Shown: positions 35,936 to 49,419, counted from the stretch's first letter. The stretch: DNA of 64,000 bases from Talinum fruticosum (GCA_021018815.1 JAITYX010000008.1:6570001-6634000), one strand, 5' to 3'. Numbers and translations: made by a program. The notes: generated by a model not told the origin, from the sequence alone.

Positions 35936-36969
35936 CCTCATTGTCTTCCTGCTAAGACAGTAGGCGGGTTTGTACTTCTGGAATAGTGGAATGATTTTCA
36001 GGCATAATACAGCTCACGATTGATGCTTCATGAGTTTAGTGCCTTGACTGACAATTGTTCAAACTTCAAGGAATGCAACTGTGCGTGCTTGTATTGTATC
36101 ATCAAAATCAAAATGTTGAGCTAGCTAGAATTGCCACCAGGAAAAGTTTCAAAGAATTTCTACACAACTAAAGAGCAGTGCATCCAATTCTATTTTATTT
36201 TTTGTTACCAGGGTAAAATGATGAATTAATCTTAAGTCTCTTCTCACTAGATTGTGTCCAACCACATCTACTTCTGTCTAATATGATGTATGTAATTGAA
36301 GTGGAAAACAAGTATCTGAGGTATAGGACCCTCATAGTGAATGCAAAAATTTTGACGACCAGTTTGCTGCCATGTTTGCCACTCCGGGGTTGAAAGTATA
36401 ATTGATGATGGCATGTATGCCACTCCGAGATTGAAAGTATAATTGGTGATAGCGTGAATGCCAATATCAGAGTCACAATTGAATGTCTCCCAAGACGAAT
36501 GAAGTCGCAGTGAAATTGCCAATTTTAGTTGATCAAGAAGAATACATCCCCAGGGGGCGGGAACGGAAAGATCCTTTCGAATTGACAAGATACATTCATG
36601 TACAGCTGATTTGAATGATTAAACTTACATGAATCATAGTGAACCTGATAATCTACTAGTTACAATTAAACTTAAGAGTGTTTGGCCAAAAACCAATGAT
36701 CAATTACATCTGATTCCAACAATTTCAATAATCTCAATTTCCCTCATACAAATTAGACAAAAGGAGCACCTGAAATACAGAATATTTTCAATATCTCATC
36801 ATTAGAAATCATATACAAGCATGTACAGCTCCATTCCTTCAACATAAAGGACAAGTAAAAGCTTGAAGGACCATCGACCATTAGCAACAAAAGAAAATCG
36901 TCCAGGAAAAGACCTGCCTGTTTTTGGCCTGAACATAATATGAAAGAACCTAAATCACAAAAAACTATA
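35936..36969. other. centre of the inverted duplication
   Basis: About 1 kb between the two distal homologous blocks. It contains a tandem repeat at 36374-36460 with a 41-bp period (the motif GCCACTCCG...TTGAAAGTATAATT twice). No gene is seen. The two transcripts would converge here. Confidence 0.45.
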
Positions 36970-37445
36970 TAGCGACCTTGCCCATGCAGTAAATACAAAC
37001 TATGCAAGGTTTTACGCAATTTAAATTTGACATATATATACAATGTCAAAGTACACAAAAATACAGCTCATGCACATCACCTTACATACACTTGTTTCAC
37101 AACTCAAAAAATTGCAGAGCATTTGGAGAGGGTTCTATTTGGAAGTCAGAAACTCCAGGTTAAGTGCGACTGGCCGTAGGATTCCACTGCTGAGGAAATG
37201 ACAGTCATCTGATAAGAAACCAAATGTGTTCTATCTTTCTAATTAGCAAAGTTGTCATTTTTTTTCACCTGCTCTTTGCTACTTCTGGCATTTCCATACT
37301 GAAATTGGTGTGTGAACCGATAGCCCACTCCGGCACTCATCCCGATGAAAATGGCAGGTCAGCATTTAAAACTTCCACCGCAAAAGATGGCCACCAAAAC
37401 ACTCCACAAGATCGGGTATATGAGAGCCATAATCTCGCTGGTGCT
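36970..37445 (-). other. distal block homologous to 35426-35935, probable 3'-UTR exon of copy B
   Basis: On the minus strand it follows the acceptor GAAATGCAG|AGCACC. It then aligns with the copy A block in the same order, including a poly-A patch, CCTGGAGTTTC, AAATGCTC and CTTTGACATTGTATATATAT. The similarity ends near a CATGGGCAAGGT segment in both. No conserved frame is visible. Confidence 0.5.
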
Positions 37446-40400
37446 CTGCATTTCAATTTTTAAGACTCAACTATTAGCAATAAGTAAATGTCACATGTAT
37501 GAAAACAAATAATCCGGCAAAAAAACAGAAAAGCTTATGACGAAAAGCATTTGACAACAGGACGATCTACAACTTTGTTTAGTGCTCTATTTCATCGGGT
37601 CCAGTAAATAATTTCTCATTTACAGTCTATTTTCTAAACACCAAGAAACCACTACAACACATGTGCAGCTGCGAAATAGTTTGACTCCAGCACAACCACT
37701 TAGAATTTTGTTCAAAATTAATGGCATGCTTGCACATATGTGCACGTACAATGAAGGTGGGGGGGAAAGCATATCTATATATGTACATACAGGCCATTGA
37801 TATAGATAACCAAATGGCAAGGTAGATACATAGATGTGTCATGTACATGCGTAAGCTAACTCATATTATATGTACCTAAAAAGAAGATTGATACATCTAA
37901 GATAAATAGATACGTATACATGTGCATGTACCGTATAAGCGTGTACATACGCGTATGAATCTAATATCTATATCTATATCTATACCTACCTATCTATCCA
38001 TCTATCTATATATGTGTCTCCATGGGAAGCACATGCACATCTGCTATAGAGCTTCTGAGCTCAAGCATCACATATTTCAAGAAGAGTAATATCGGACATA
38101 ATATAATTCTTCCGGTTTTTAAGGGTTTTTTTTTGGGGGGGTGTTATTCTCTTTATGTTATTATAAAATGAGCATAGAAAGAAAGTAGTACATATGCAAT
38201 GGGTAATGAGTGTATCAAGTAATCAGTAGGAAAAACAGACTGAGGTAGGGCAGATATTTTAAGAAATATTGAGAAGTGCAATAGGAACCTTTTTCACATC
38301 ATCGGAAATCCCTTGAACACCACCTAGCTAAAGTAAATGTAGCGACAATGTGACTACAGTCAAAACACTCCTCAAACTTCATGATACTAAATGCATGGTC
38401 ATTAAGCTTATCCTCATAGTTAATCATGAGTGATGACGATGAATAAGGCACATTACTAAAATAATCATGTCATTCGTCATTCAGCAAACTTTGGTTTGAC
38501 CGCCCACAGTAAAAACAGTACCTTCCCCTGTAAACTCAACCCATGGCCAACCTTTTCATTAATTATGTATTCAGCAATTTGGTTAATCTAGTTTACATGC
38601 CACATGAACATAAAATAGATTAAAAACCTCCACCAATGGACATCAACATGGTGTGTGCTAGAATTTGAATGACCAATTGTCATTTAATACATTGCATGAC
38701 AAGAAGAAAACATGATCACCAACAATCATACTACACCATAATTCTTGCATAAATAAATAAATAGTTAGACAGCCTTGCTGCTAGGATTTATCCTTTCCAT
38801 TTTAGCCTAAAGTCACAAGACATGGTGGATACATAAACTGTAGTGTCACTGTGTCATATATAGAAGGGTTGATTTAACGAACATCAAGGACAAGTCGTTT
38901 GGTGACATTTGGTCAAGCACCAATGAGGAAGAAAAGCTTAGTCACGCTCATGTATGACTTCAATCTAATGAGAGACCTATGAAATTGTCTTAGAAATCTA
39001 TTTTATTTCTTTCTATATTTTGTTATTCTAGAAAAACCACCAGGCTGAAAAAGGAATAAAAAAGCTTTTGACCCATATATTTGAGAAGACAAATGAAATA
39101 CAAGGAAGGCTCATGGAGACAATATCTTTCATCATGAATCTGCAAAAGCAGAATTCGCCAATAAATTTCCTGTTATATATCTTAATCAATCGCAAATTTG
39201 CTCATCTTCCAACTTATAGAAAGTGTAACATCCAGAAGGCAAGCACAAAAACAGATATTCATGACTGCATGCCAGTCACAATGAGAAATCAATATCATAC
39301 TTTATTAGGTCAACAACACATGGAAAAAGACAAATTTGATATATGCATCATTGAAGTCTTTACCCAAGGAACAGAAAATCCTAAAATGGAAAGAAAAAAT
39401 CAACGTTGATCATGTTCACCCTAACGCCGCTCACAAGGCTTCCACCTACAGCAGGCAATTCAGGCACCAATATACGCACCACTACCCCCATAATTAGGAA
39501 GAGGCTACCTCCACCAAAACATTAATTGGCCACCCACTTCACAACAAACATAAAACAGAGGACAACATACAAAAGCCTTTGATTTGATCCATAAATAATA
39601 GTGACCATGATGAAAAGAGGGGGCGGGGGGAATTGCTAACACTAATTAACAAGATTAGATCTGCTATGATCATTTTGCAAACAAGATGCTAGATACCGTC
39701 ACAGGTATCTCAAAGTAATATAATGCCCATCTAATAGACTGTATATTACTACATCTATCACAATATTGTCATGAAATTTGAAGCCAACCAATAAGCAAGA
39801 AAAAAAACTCAAACAACCATTTTGATGCAAGGTAAGGATGCCAAAGGATTTCTCTTAGTTAAATGATATATTTCGCAGGATCTATAGAAAGTCCACAAAA
39901 GCAAAAATGTTCACTGCTAACGGCGAATCGCCTCATTCTACGTCTAAAAATAAATGCTCGTCAGCCATTAGATTAAGGACAGCACAGCATGCTAGGAAAA
40001 TGTTTCAAAATAGAGGCATGTTTACTCAAAATCACATTGACTGCAACTTAGGATGGCTTCTACAAATAGAACACTTGACAAGCATAGTTTTATTTCCCTT
40101 TTGTTTCGACCAATCTTTCTCGTTTCTCCAAGAAAATTATGCGTATAACCTACTGTTTCATTGTTAAGTCCAAGTACTAATGTTTCATTGTTAAGCCCAA
40201 GTATGTATAAAGCTCTTTACCTCTACACATCCAATTTATATATCGTTAGTAGTCGGATGCCTTAATTTAGTAGGGTGAGCAAATCTATCATCTTAGAAGT
40301 CATTGCATTGGTGTGAACTTAATTGCTCAGGCATACTCTCTGGTTTGATTAGTTAAATGACTTGCTGCAGCGGGAGAGCAATAGCGCATCTGCATGTCGT

Positions 40401-43052
40401 TCAAGCTCAAAAGGCCCAAAAAATTTCCCTTTCATGGTCAAAGTTGGGTTACATGGGTTACATCTTATCCATTAACCAGAAAACTGACCTCCAACACAAG
40501 AATTTTGCAACTTGTTGAATGCCCATGTTTGAATAACCCCATTGTAACATTAATTAGGTACCTTAATCTGCATTTATTGACAACAAAGACAGCCAATTTT
40601 TCATGTTAAGGCTGGGTGTTTGCAACAGCTATAAACATTTTTTAAGGCATTAGCAATGTTGCTTCCAGAAGTTCTGGATCCATATAGTATCTATTTTAGA
40701 TTTAAATGGATTACATTGAAACCAGTGCAGTCCTGCTAACTAGTGTTACACTCGTACAAGATGGAGAGGCTGTACCAATATGCTGGCACAATGTTCTTAT
40801 TTCGAATTTGATTGATGGGAGAAGAGACAATTGGAAATCATCCACATATGACATAATTCTACCAACCACAAAAAGAATCTGGAGAGCTTTCAAAAATTAT
40901 TTTCTCCAATTCTGGCTTTTACTTTCTTACATGCAAAGTATTCTTACTTTTAAATGCACATACCGTTATCCCCCTTGATTTGCGCATAGAATCATATGAC
41001 TAGTTAATTCGTTCTCTTCTAGATAGCATACCTAGATCCCTCATATCATAGAGCAAACCTGACTCCAATGGTATTGGGGCTCGGAAAGGTTAACCTCCTA
41101 GTGATCGCCATCAAGGCATCAACCAATGTGTGTTTGCCGCCATACTATGTCATCTATACACTGACATATCTTTTCAAAAAGATACTCAAATTGATAAGAT
41201 ACACTGCTAAGCCACAACTATTATGATTCAGCACCATGATTCTCCCAAAAGGCGAAGGCCACAAAGTGAACTACGTTAAATACTTGGCTATATATGACAA
41301 GCAAAGCTGGAGTGAATTAGTCAAAATTGTCTCCAATAGAAATATTAGACCATCAAACCTACAGTAGAAAGTCACATTCAAGGTACTTTTAGTCAACGAA
41401 TTTATTAGTATTCACACTCAGATTTTCCAAATGTCAAGTTTCCCATTAAAACACGATATTCTAAGAATGTTGTATAAAATCTGTCAATCTAACATAAACA
41501 TACATCATTTGTGCAAAAAGCCAACAAAAACAGCTTCCCTTTGGAACAAACGAGAAATTTGGCAAGACCTTTCACCAAGTACCAGAACATTCTTTTCCAA
41601 TATATACAGTAAAAAACAGACATGATATCTTCCAAATCGGACAAGTTATAAAGTCAATAAAGGCTTATTCTAATATGAGATATGAGAAGTTGCATGAAAA
41701 GGCACTTAAACCCTACATACACCCAATTCAATTTACAGTGATCTGCCTTAGACCATTGAACTTGACAATTTTCTATCCAATATCAGTCAATTTCCCAACT
41801 GACAAAGTGGAAAAGAGTGACGTTAATGAGAATAAAACTATTGATACTCGAATGAAAGCTCAATAGATACTAATCTCGAACTCCACTTGTTCATTGTCTT
41901 CCAAGAAAGCTCCAATTTCAAAAGCCAATCTAACCTTACTAGAATATATTCATATAATTCATATCTAAGCACGTCTTATTTTCTGATAACAATGCAAATA
42001 TTAGTCCCTCTACTTCAGATCTCCTATAGAATAAAATTAGCAAAAGATTCATCTTGATGGCAATGAAAATAATAGGTAAGTTGTTTTGCAAACAAGGAGA
42101 TCTGCAAATCATGTTGACTCTACTCCACCAATGATTGTTCACAAGTCATTACCCAAAAATCTTCTGTAAGAACCACCATTCTGTCCTACAAACACACAGA
42201 CATCAAGGTTGCATAGCAGCCGACAAAACATGCTCCCCAACAGGACGCGAATCTCATGTTTTAGATCATTCCAAGAATTTTATTTTGATACTGTCATACA
42301 TAAACAATCATGGAGCAGCCTATCTGAAAATTTTCCCAGGTAAGGTACCTCACATTTTCACTTGTTGGAACTCCAGCATTAAGGGGATGAAAACTGAGTG
42401 GAATCACTATTACAGTCGTTGATATACAACCAGTCCATAATGGAAACCGGATAAATAGAGAGTTAACTAAATTAGGAATAAGTCAATGCATAATTCCAAT
42501 GAGAATTTGAACACCTTCATGTGTGTCATGTGATTTCAGTTAGAACGTATAAATTAATTCATGTCCATATTTTGGTAACCTCACTGCACATCTGAACTGT
42601 TTGATCCTAGGTGTGTCTAACTTTCCATTTTTGAGGAACAGACAGGAGGAGGTATAGAGCACAAACTACAAGCAAGCGCCAAATAAAACAAACAAGATGA
42701 AATAGTAAAGGTTAACTAGTAGCACCACTCCAACAAAGAAATCAGAGCATAACTAAATATAAAGCACCAATATTAAAAGGGCATCCACAACACAAATGTC
42801 ATAAGAAAGTTCCGAAAGTCCAGTATCTTCAGCAATGTTTCTAGCACTAAAAGTATTCGGATGCCATTGATGTGCTAATAGTGAATTTCCACAAAACCAA
42901 AGGTACTTGAAGTGTGGTAAACATGGCTGTAAAATCCAATGGTGAAAGAGTGTAGGAATGTCAACTGCACCTAAATGCAATCTTACATAGGATCAAAAGC
43001 CAAACAGTGAAAACATTTAGAAAATTTAGAAAATAAGTTTTAGAAACAATAC
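37446..43052 (-). other. putative 3'-UTR intron of SUVH9-like copy B
   Basis: The donor GCAGAG|GTATT lies 69 nt past the stop of copy B. This 5.6-kb stretch is AT-rich and holds a TATC microsatellite and a ~33-bp direct repeat around 40156-40200. Many short open frames occur, none with a recognisable product. Apart from the flanks it does not align to the equivalent interval of copy A. Confidence 0.4.
37963..38013. repeat. TATC-type microsatellite
   Basis: Interrupted run of TATC/TATA tetramers and hexamers, next to a TACGTATACATGTGCATGT-like alternating purine-pyrimidine stretch. Confidence 0.8.
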
Positions 43053-43121
43053 CTCTGCATCATATCCTGAATGCACTTCTCTACGCCACAGGTGAAGATG
43101 CAAGTATTGTAGGAAAAGTAT

Positions 43122-45156
43122 CTAGTTGCAGATAGAGAGCTTTCCAGTGTATTCATCAGCTACCCCATAATCAAGGCTGAGCTCCCTCATAGGTGGGATG
43201 TTTTCCATTGCAAACAGCATCAGATGAGGGAACAACATATTGTTATGGTCATATAGCGTAAACTGCACCATCACATTGGGACTAGTACTGTGGCTTATGT
43301 AACAAGCAACATTTCTCATTCTGGACACATCCATAGCAAAATCCAAAGGCGGAATAGAGGGATATGTTGGCTTCACATACTCAGGGTACACTTGAGATAA
43401 ATCTCCCCATTCTGCCCATTTCTCTGCAAAACGACCAGGATATATAAGACTGTCTCCATTCATGGAGAACACCTGTGCTTGCTCCCTTGTAAGCACCACA
43501 CCTGCATACTCACAAATAAAAGCACCAGCATGTATCAAGTCCAATGTTCGAACACCCCAACCTGTTTCTCTGGACCTAAACACTTCTAATCTATTCCTCA
43601 ATCCTCTCTGGCTTACACGATTTCGACAGCTGGGAGGACAACTGCAGTGACTTCCACATTCAAATACCAAAGGTTTACCTCTCAACAAAAACCCATTGTT
43701 ATCATAAGGAATCTCACCTCCATTCTTTAGTGCACACAAACAACCATCATGACAACTAGTCATGCAATCGCACCCTGTGTTACCACCAGCATAGACAAAA
43801 GGAGGAAAAACAGTCCTTGCAAGATAGTCATAGTACAAAGGCTCTTTATCGGAATCGATATCATTATAAACAAACACTGGAACGTTCTCCTTTTTCATGG
43901 AAAGGTCAAGGGCTAGGTAACCCATTGGTCTCGCCTGCAGTGGTGTAGTCCTCAGAGAGCGTGCAAGCTTCAGTAGGGTGCTACCCATTTCAGGTTGGCC
44001 CTCAATTCGTACAAGTTTGAACTTATAGACACCAAAACCAGACTTACCCACATCAAACCAAGATTCAATAATTCTATATAAACCATCATAAACATAAATT
44101 TTTGTAGTAAGACTACCCTCGTATTTAAGACCCCTAACCACTCTAATCTCAATCCCATAATGCATACTCCTCTCTAGAGCTAAATTACCTCCTTCAAGTT
44201 TCTGGTGATTGGTCATCCTATGAGATTTATCGTGCCCTCCATGGCCGGTGTAAATTAGCACATCCCCTGCGTCCTCATCATCTTCATACCCACCAGAAAC
44301 AATTATACTCGTTGCAATTGGCTCGCCATTCGAGCTCTGGCTCGAAGGTAGGTAGTCAATGCCAGCCTGAGATTGCCCATGTAACCCAACCACACAGAGC
44401 TCCATCCTGAAGTAGAACAAATCCCCAATGTAAACCCCAGGGATGGACCCCACAATGCGCTTATCCCGATTGAGCCAGAGCCCACGGTCTCTCAAAACGG
44501 TAGATGCCCGCAAGTCCCCCGAGCCCGGCGACCAGCACCGGGACCGCTCCGACGCTCCTCCTCGGCCATGGACAATATCCGGAGAGCATCATAAAGCATA
44601 CGGGTTCGCCTGACAATGTCCCGGAAGTACCTCTGGTCCTCAATGTTGAGATTGGTGACTCGGACCAACTCGTTGGACCGCTTCGGGTACCTCCGCGGGG
44701 TCTGAGAGACCACGACCTGATTCTCCTCAGCTGAGGGCACAGGAACGATGGCCCCCGTCTCAGAATCCAAGACCTCGACCTCCCCAAAACTCTGCACTCG
44801 TTGGGAAAATGCAGAGTGGAACATCTCAGAAATGCGGTAGAATTCGGAGTAGACATTGCTCTCGTCGGAGGAGGAGCCATTGTTGGCCGGCTCCAAGGCC
44901 AAGTAATTCGGGTCATTTGGGTCGGGCGGAGGCGGCGAGCTCGGAATCAAATCAGGGTTGCTGTTGCTGTCGTCGGAGCGAGTGCTGAAGAACCCACCTG
45001 GAGGGGGCCAATGGGTTCGTCGATTGGCTCAGCCTTGACCCGAATCTCGAGCTTAGGGCGGAGGAGAGTGGTTGGGGTGGAGGAGAGAGAAAAAGAGGAG
45101 GTACCGGGTAGATCAGGAAGAAGATTGAGGTCTTGAAAGGGGACGAGAGACCCCAT
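43122..45156 (-). CDS. SUVH9/SUVH2-type protein, copy B (two one-base frameshifts)
   Basis: Paralogue of 30643-32679 on the opposite strand, same length and order: acidic N-terminus, SRA, short pre-SET and SET ending DEYTGKLSICN. The frame is broken twice. Near 45003-45007 copy A has GGCCCGCCTCC and this copy one base fewer. Near 44516-44520 copy A has CGAGGGGAC and this copy CGGGGGAC. Each costs one base in a G/C run. Otherwise the copy looks maintained: I count about 22 replacements in the last 463 residues, most conservative, and the pre-SET cysteines and SHSTSPN are kept. It is therefore either a young pseudogene or, more likely, a functional gene with sequence errors. A methyl-DNA reading role in RNA-directed DNA methylation follows from the family. 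Confidence 0.88.
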
Positions 45157-45329
45157 TTCTTCCCAGCCCCCTTCCTTTTGACTGATCGCTTCCTCGGCTT
45201 TTAGGACAAAGAAAACGGGGGCTTCGTCTTTATGGGTGGTGGGTGAGTGACGAGGTCAGGGCATTTGGCAGTGGTGACGCTGGTGAGGTGGTTGGCTCTG
45301 TTTAGGGTTTCCGTGGTGGTTGCAGTGAC

Positions 45330-45376
<47 letters not shown>

Positions 45377-45425
45377 TTTCAGTTGATGACAATGGCAGAT
45401 TTGTTTTCAAATGTTGAAGATGAAA
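45157..45425 (-). promoter_or_regulatory. 5' UTR of SUVH9-like copy B with GA tract and minimal uORF
   Basis: Homologous to the leader of copy A. It contains a perfect (GA)n tract at 45332-45373, longer than the CT tract of copy A, and an ATG-CCC-TGA upstream ORF at 45264-45256. Homology ends near the TTCAAATGTTGAAGATGAAA segment at about 45425. Confidence 0.6.
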
Positions 45426-47581
45426 TTTTTTTAAAGCAGGAGAGAGAGAGAGACAGAGACAGAGAGGGAGATGGAAAATGTAAAAATGTAAATAAAGAAA
45501 TTATTGAATTTTATTTTCTTTTTTGGTTTTTAAAGAAAGAAATATGAATGACTAATGAAGGAAACAAATCGAGAAAAATGGGCCTCTTTGTTTCTAGCGG
45601 GTGCGCCCACGTTCTTTTCACCTCAATTTTTAAAAATTTGATTTTTTTTTATTTTAGTAAATTATCTAAATTTTTAGGTAGGTCAGGAAAAAAATTGTTG
45701 TATGTTTTTTTGATATTGTTGCTCTTAACTTTTTCATTGAGATAGTATATGGGGAGGAGATGGGCTAGTGATAGAGGTTAGGTCATCCGATCTCGGTGAG
45801 TAATAACGGCAAAGTGGTTGGTTTAAGTTAGGGTTTATGTAGTAGTTATAAATAAAATTATTTAAATTAATAATAAATGTAAATGTGTTTAAAATTGGAA
45901 AATAAATTGGGTGGGCTTTTTAGAGTTAGAAAGGGAAGAAAAGCGGAAAGAAATGGAAAATTTATGACTATATAAGAAACAATTTTCGGAAATGGACCCC
46001 CTAATTTATAATGAGTATGACCATGTTCTTTTCACCTTAATTTCTTCATATTTTAAAACTTATAAAGTTAAATATTTTATAATTTTATTTAAATATTGTT
46101 AATTATATAGATTTTTTAAATGTATTTTTGTTATATTTTTAAAATATTTTGAAATGACAATGGATTCTTTTCGCTTTGAATTTCATATTTCATTTTGTCA
46201 TAAGAAAGTACTTTGTAGAGAGACTTACTTTAGTGTTAGGTATAACTTTACCTAACCCCGGCCCATTGTCAACAAAATATTTGTCTTCTTATTAAATATG
46301 CAATAGTTTTGTACCTGCTTGTGAGCTATTTATTCAATGAGATAAATGTCGAGCCATATATAGTATTCCCTAGTGAAAAACCGATTTGGGTTTAGCAGGT
46401 TTGGGTTTACTCGAAGAACATAATTTGCACCGTCCACTTTGCGTATTTGCTATACCTCTTTGTACCTTGAACATAGTTTGATGAAGTTGGGCCGAAAATT
46501 TGGGAAATAAAGGTCATCGCCAAAAGTTAATCACTTGGTCTGGCACATGTACTCGGAAACAATGCCTACAAAATTGCGTCTTCAACAACGTCACATTCTG
46601 GAAGACCTAACTTGTCAATGGTGCAAATAGGTGGCCAAAACTGATATTCATGCGCTAATTACTTGTAAATAGGTGATCGGTGTGTGGTGTCAAGTGTGTC
46701 CTGAAGGACTCGCATTAGCCCAGCGAGCCATAGGAGAAAAGGAGATTCTGAAGAGGTGGATGGATGAGTTTGGGAGCAAACAAACTCCAAGTGGCAGTCA
46801 CAACAATATAGGTTTGCTAGAACGGGCATAACAACGCCACTTTCAATTGAAGGATGACCCGAGTATCATTTTGAAATAACAGTCATGAAGCTGGTGAAAT
46901 ATATCAATGCAGTTGAGACATCTAATCAAAGGCATATTAGAGCAAACCAAACTCTAAGTCCAATGTGTGTAAAAGCCTAAAATATGAGTATGTAAAGGTA
47001 AATGTCAATACATCTCTGGCGGAGGAGGGGTGGGTATGGTTGGAAACGGTTATTAGGGATGCCCGAGGAGATGTTCAAATAGTAGTAGTAAGACGCCTAA
47101 AGGCTGGGTGGGCGACAGAGGTGGCATAATGCACAGCTGCATGCTTTGGAGTAAGGACATCACTTTGGTTTGGCTTCAAAAAGTTGTGTTGGAATCATAT
47201 TGCTTATCGATCATCATGAGGACTTCAAGTTTAATCTATTTTCTTTGCAATTTTGACTTGATTCTGCAAGACTTGATTTCTATTTATGACTCTTTCGGTG
47301 TTTGTTTTTAGTCACATATAGAAGAGGATGGATATTGGGTTGCCCACCATCTAGACCTAGGAGGAAGTGAAGAAAAGGTATGGGTAAACTCGTGTCCATA
47401 AGCAATATCCTTGTATGTATCCACATATCGATCTTCAAATGAATAAGAAGGTCCTCTTCTTATAAAAAAATAAAAAGAAAAGAAAAGAAAAGAAGTTTTG
47501 TACATGCTAGTGCACCTATTTATGTGTTATAACTCGTACCTACTACCTTAGTTAATTATTTTAAAATTTTAATTGTAACAT

Positions 47582-47753
47582 GTAGTCATGTTTCATTTAG
47601 TTGTAATAACCTCGTAAGCACATATTTGGAGTTGTAAACAGTTATAAAATAGTTGTAAAATTAGTTATGAAAAGTTTTAAGGAATTGTAAGTAGTTGTAA
47701 AAGTTATAAGGAGCCGTAACGTTGTAAGTTAAAACTAAGTAAAACATGACTAC
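47582..47753. mobile_element. MITE with about 20-bp terminal inverted repeats
   Basis: The left end GTAGTCATGTTTCATTTAG and the right end CTAAGTAAAACATGACTAC are near-perfect inverted repeats about 170 bp apart. The interior is built of GTTGTAA and GTTATAA motifs. Related motifs in the reverse orientation continue at 47880-48040 and could be a second, decayed arm. The target-site duplication is unclear. Confidence 0.7.
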
Positions 47754-49366
47754 CGATTTAATTTTTTTTATATGTAATTTTTTTCATTCATTACTATTTA
47801 GCTTTAACCAGTACCATTCAATTTAATTACACACAATTAACACTTACCTATTTACCTTTGACAGGTTAATATTTTCTTATAAAAACTATACTCCCTTTAA
47901 CTTTAACTTACAATCTTATAACTTTTTATATGTTACATCTTTTTATATCTTTTTATAATTATCTTTACAATTATATTACAACTCCTTATAACTTCTTACA
48001 ACCTTACAACTCTTTACAACCGAATATAACGGGGTCACACTTAACGTGACGAAGAAATAATCCTAATGTTTTATTTGTATACATGTTAACAATTCTATAA
48101 CCACAAAATGATGTTCTATTGAGAGTTTAATGACTTTTTAATAAGAAAATATGAATTCGAAACTCAGTAGAGGTGCGAGGAATGTGATACTCATATTGCC
48201 ACTTTTTTCCTACCTAAGTATTATCATAAAGTTTTAATATCGAGGTGAATTTGTTTACCAATATATTTTTTTCATTAAAATGTTTACAATTTCATAATTC
48301 ATGATTTTAATTTATATATTCCTTTATCCCCTGTCCCTATATCTTCCCTCCCATGCTTAATTTGTTGTCTTTTTCAAACCTTTTATATTGACTTGCTCAG
48401 TACAAGCGATGTTAAAAGTTATCTATTATTTTATGGTTTGTAATTTTAGTTTCTACATATTTAGTTTATAGCTCGGAAAATAGACCTAAATAAATATACG
48501 ATTTGACATGACACAAAAAATAGCAAACTTGAATTGCAATCAGAATAAAAATTGGTCTTACAGAAGCCTTTTCTTCAAAGTTGTTTTTCTCCGCAAGACA
48601 AACATTTTTTTAAACTAATGATGTTATTCCATTTGGCGTATAAGACAAAAAGTCTCTTAACAAGTGTAGTTCAACAAATTTAAACTTGTGTTCTTCCCCG
48701 ATCGAGATAAGACAACTGTCATCTTAATCAACACTTTGTTGATATAAAAGAAGCTAAGATGAATCGACTCGAAATTGAAATTGAATCGAATTTTATCAAC
48801 TTAACTATATCATAAGGAAAAGTATAATTGCATCAACAAAATGTTCACTAAAAGTGTACAAATATATTATGATTGGTTGATTTTATTTTTATTTTTAAAA
48901 TCTCCTTATTTTTTTATAGTTATATATTTTGTCCGATTACACTAAGGTCATGTTTGGTTCGGCAAAAATGGAATGGAACTTGATTTATTTGATTTCAAGT
49001 TCATTTTTGAATTGTTTGGTTGAGTATTTTGGAGATGAAATATGAAATTAACAGGTTTTAAATTCCCTTTAAAATAAAGAAATTTGAACCCCCAAATGGG
49101 AGGGGACCAATTCTCGATCCCGAGGGATCGGTTTATAATTATTAAAAAAAGAAAATTAACCTATGATTATTATTATTTTTTAAAATTTTTTTAATATATA
49201 ATTTTTTGTCATATTATTTAATAAAATATTATAGTTTGAAAATAGGTTTATTAAAAATTATAAATAAAATCTGTTAATCATTGAAAAAATTACAAAATAG
49301 TATAATTAAAAAAATAAATATAAGACTCAATTATCAGCAAATATGATAACGAGTTTTAACTTTTAT

Positions 49367-49368
<2 letters not shown>

Positions 49369-49419
<51 letters not shown>
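49369..49419. repeat. (TAA)n microsatellite
   Basis: About 16 consecutive AAT/TAA trinucleotides. Confidence 0.9.

Noticed and set aside
35324..35941. 205-codon minus-strand frame as a gene
   Set aside because: It crosses a block that is homologous to 36970-37445, where indels destroy the frame; no family resemblance and no start context. Better read as untranslated exon sequence.
44461..44916. 151-codon frame beside SUVH9-like copy B
   Set aside because: It is an out-of-frame reading of the same coding DNA as the SUVH9-like N-terminus; a similar shadow exists in copy A at 30884-31189.
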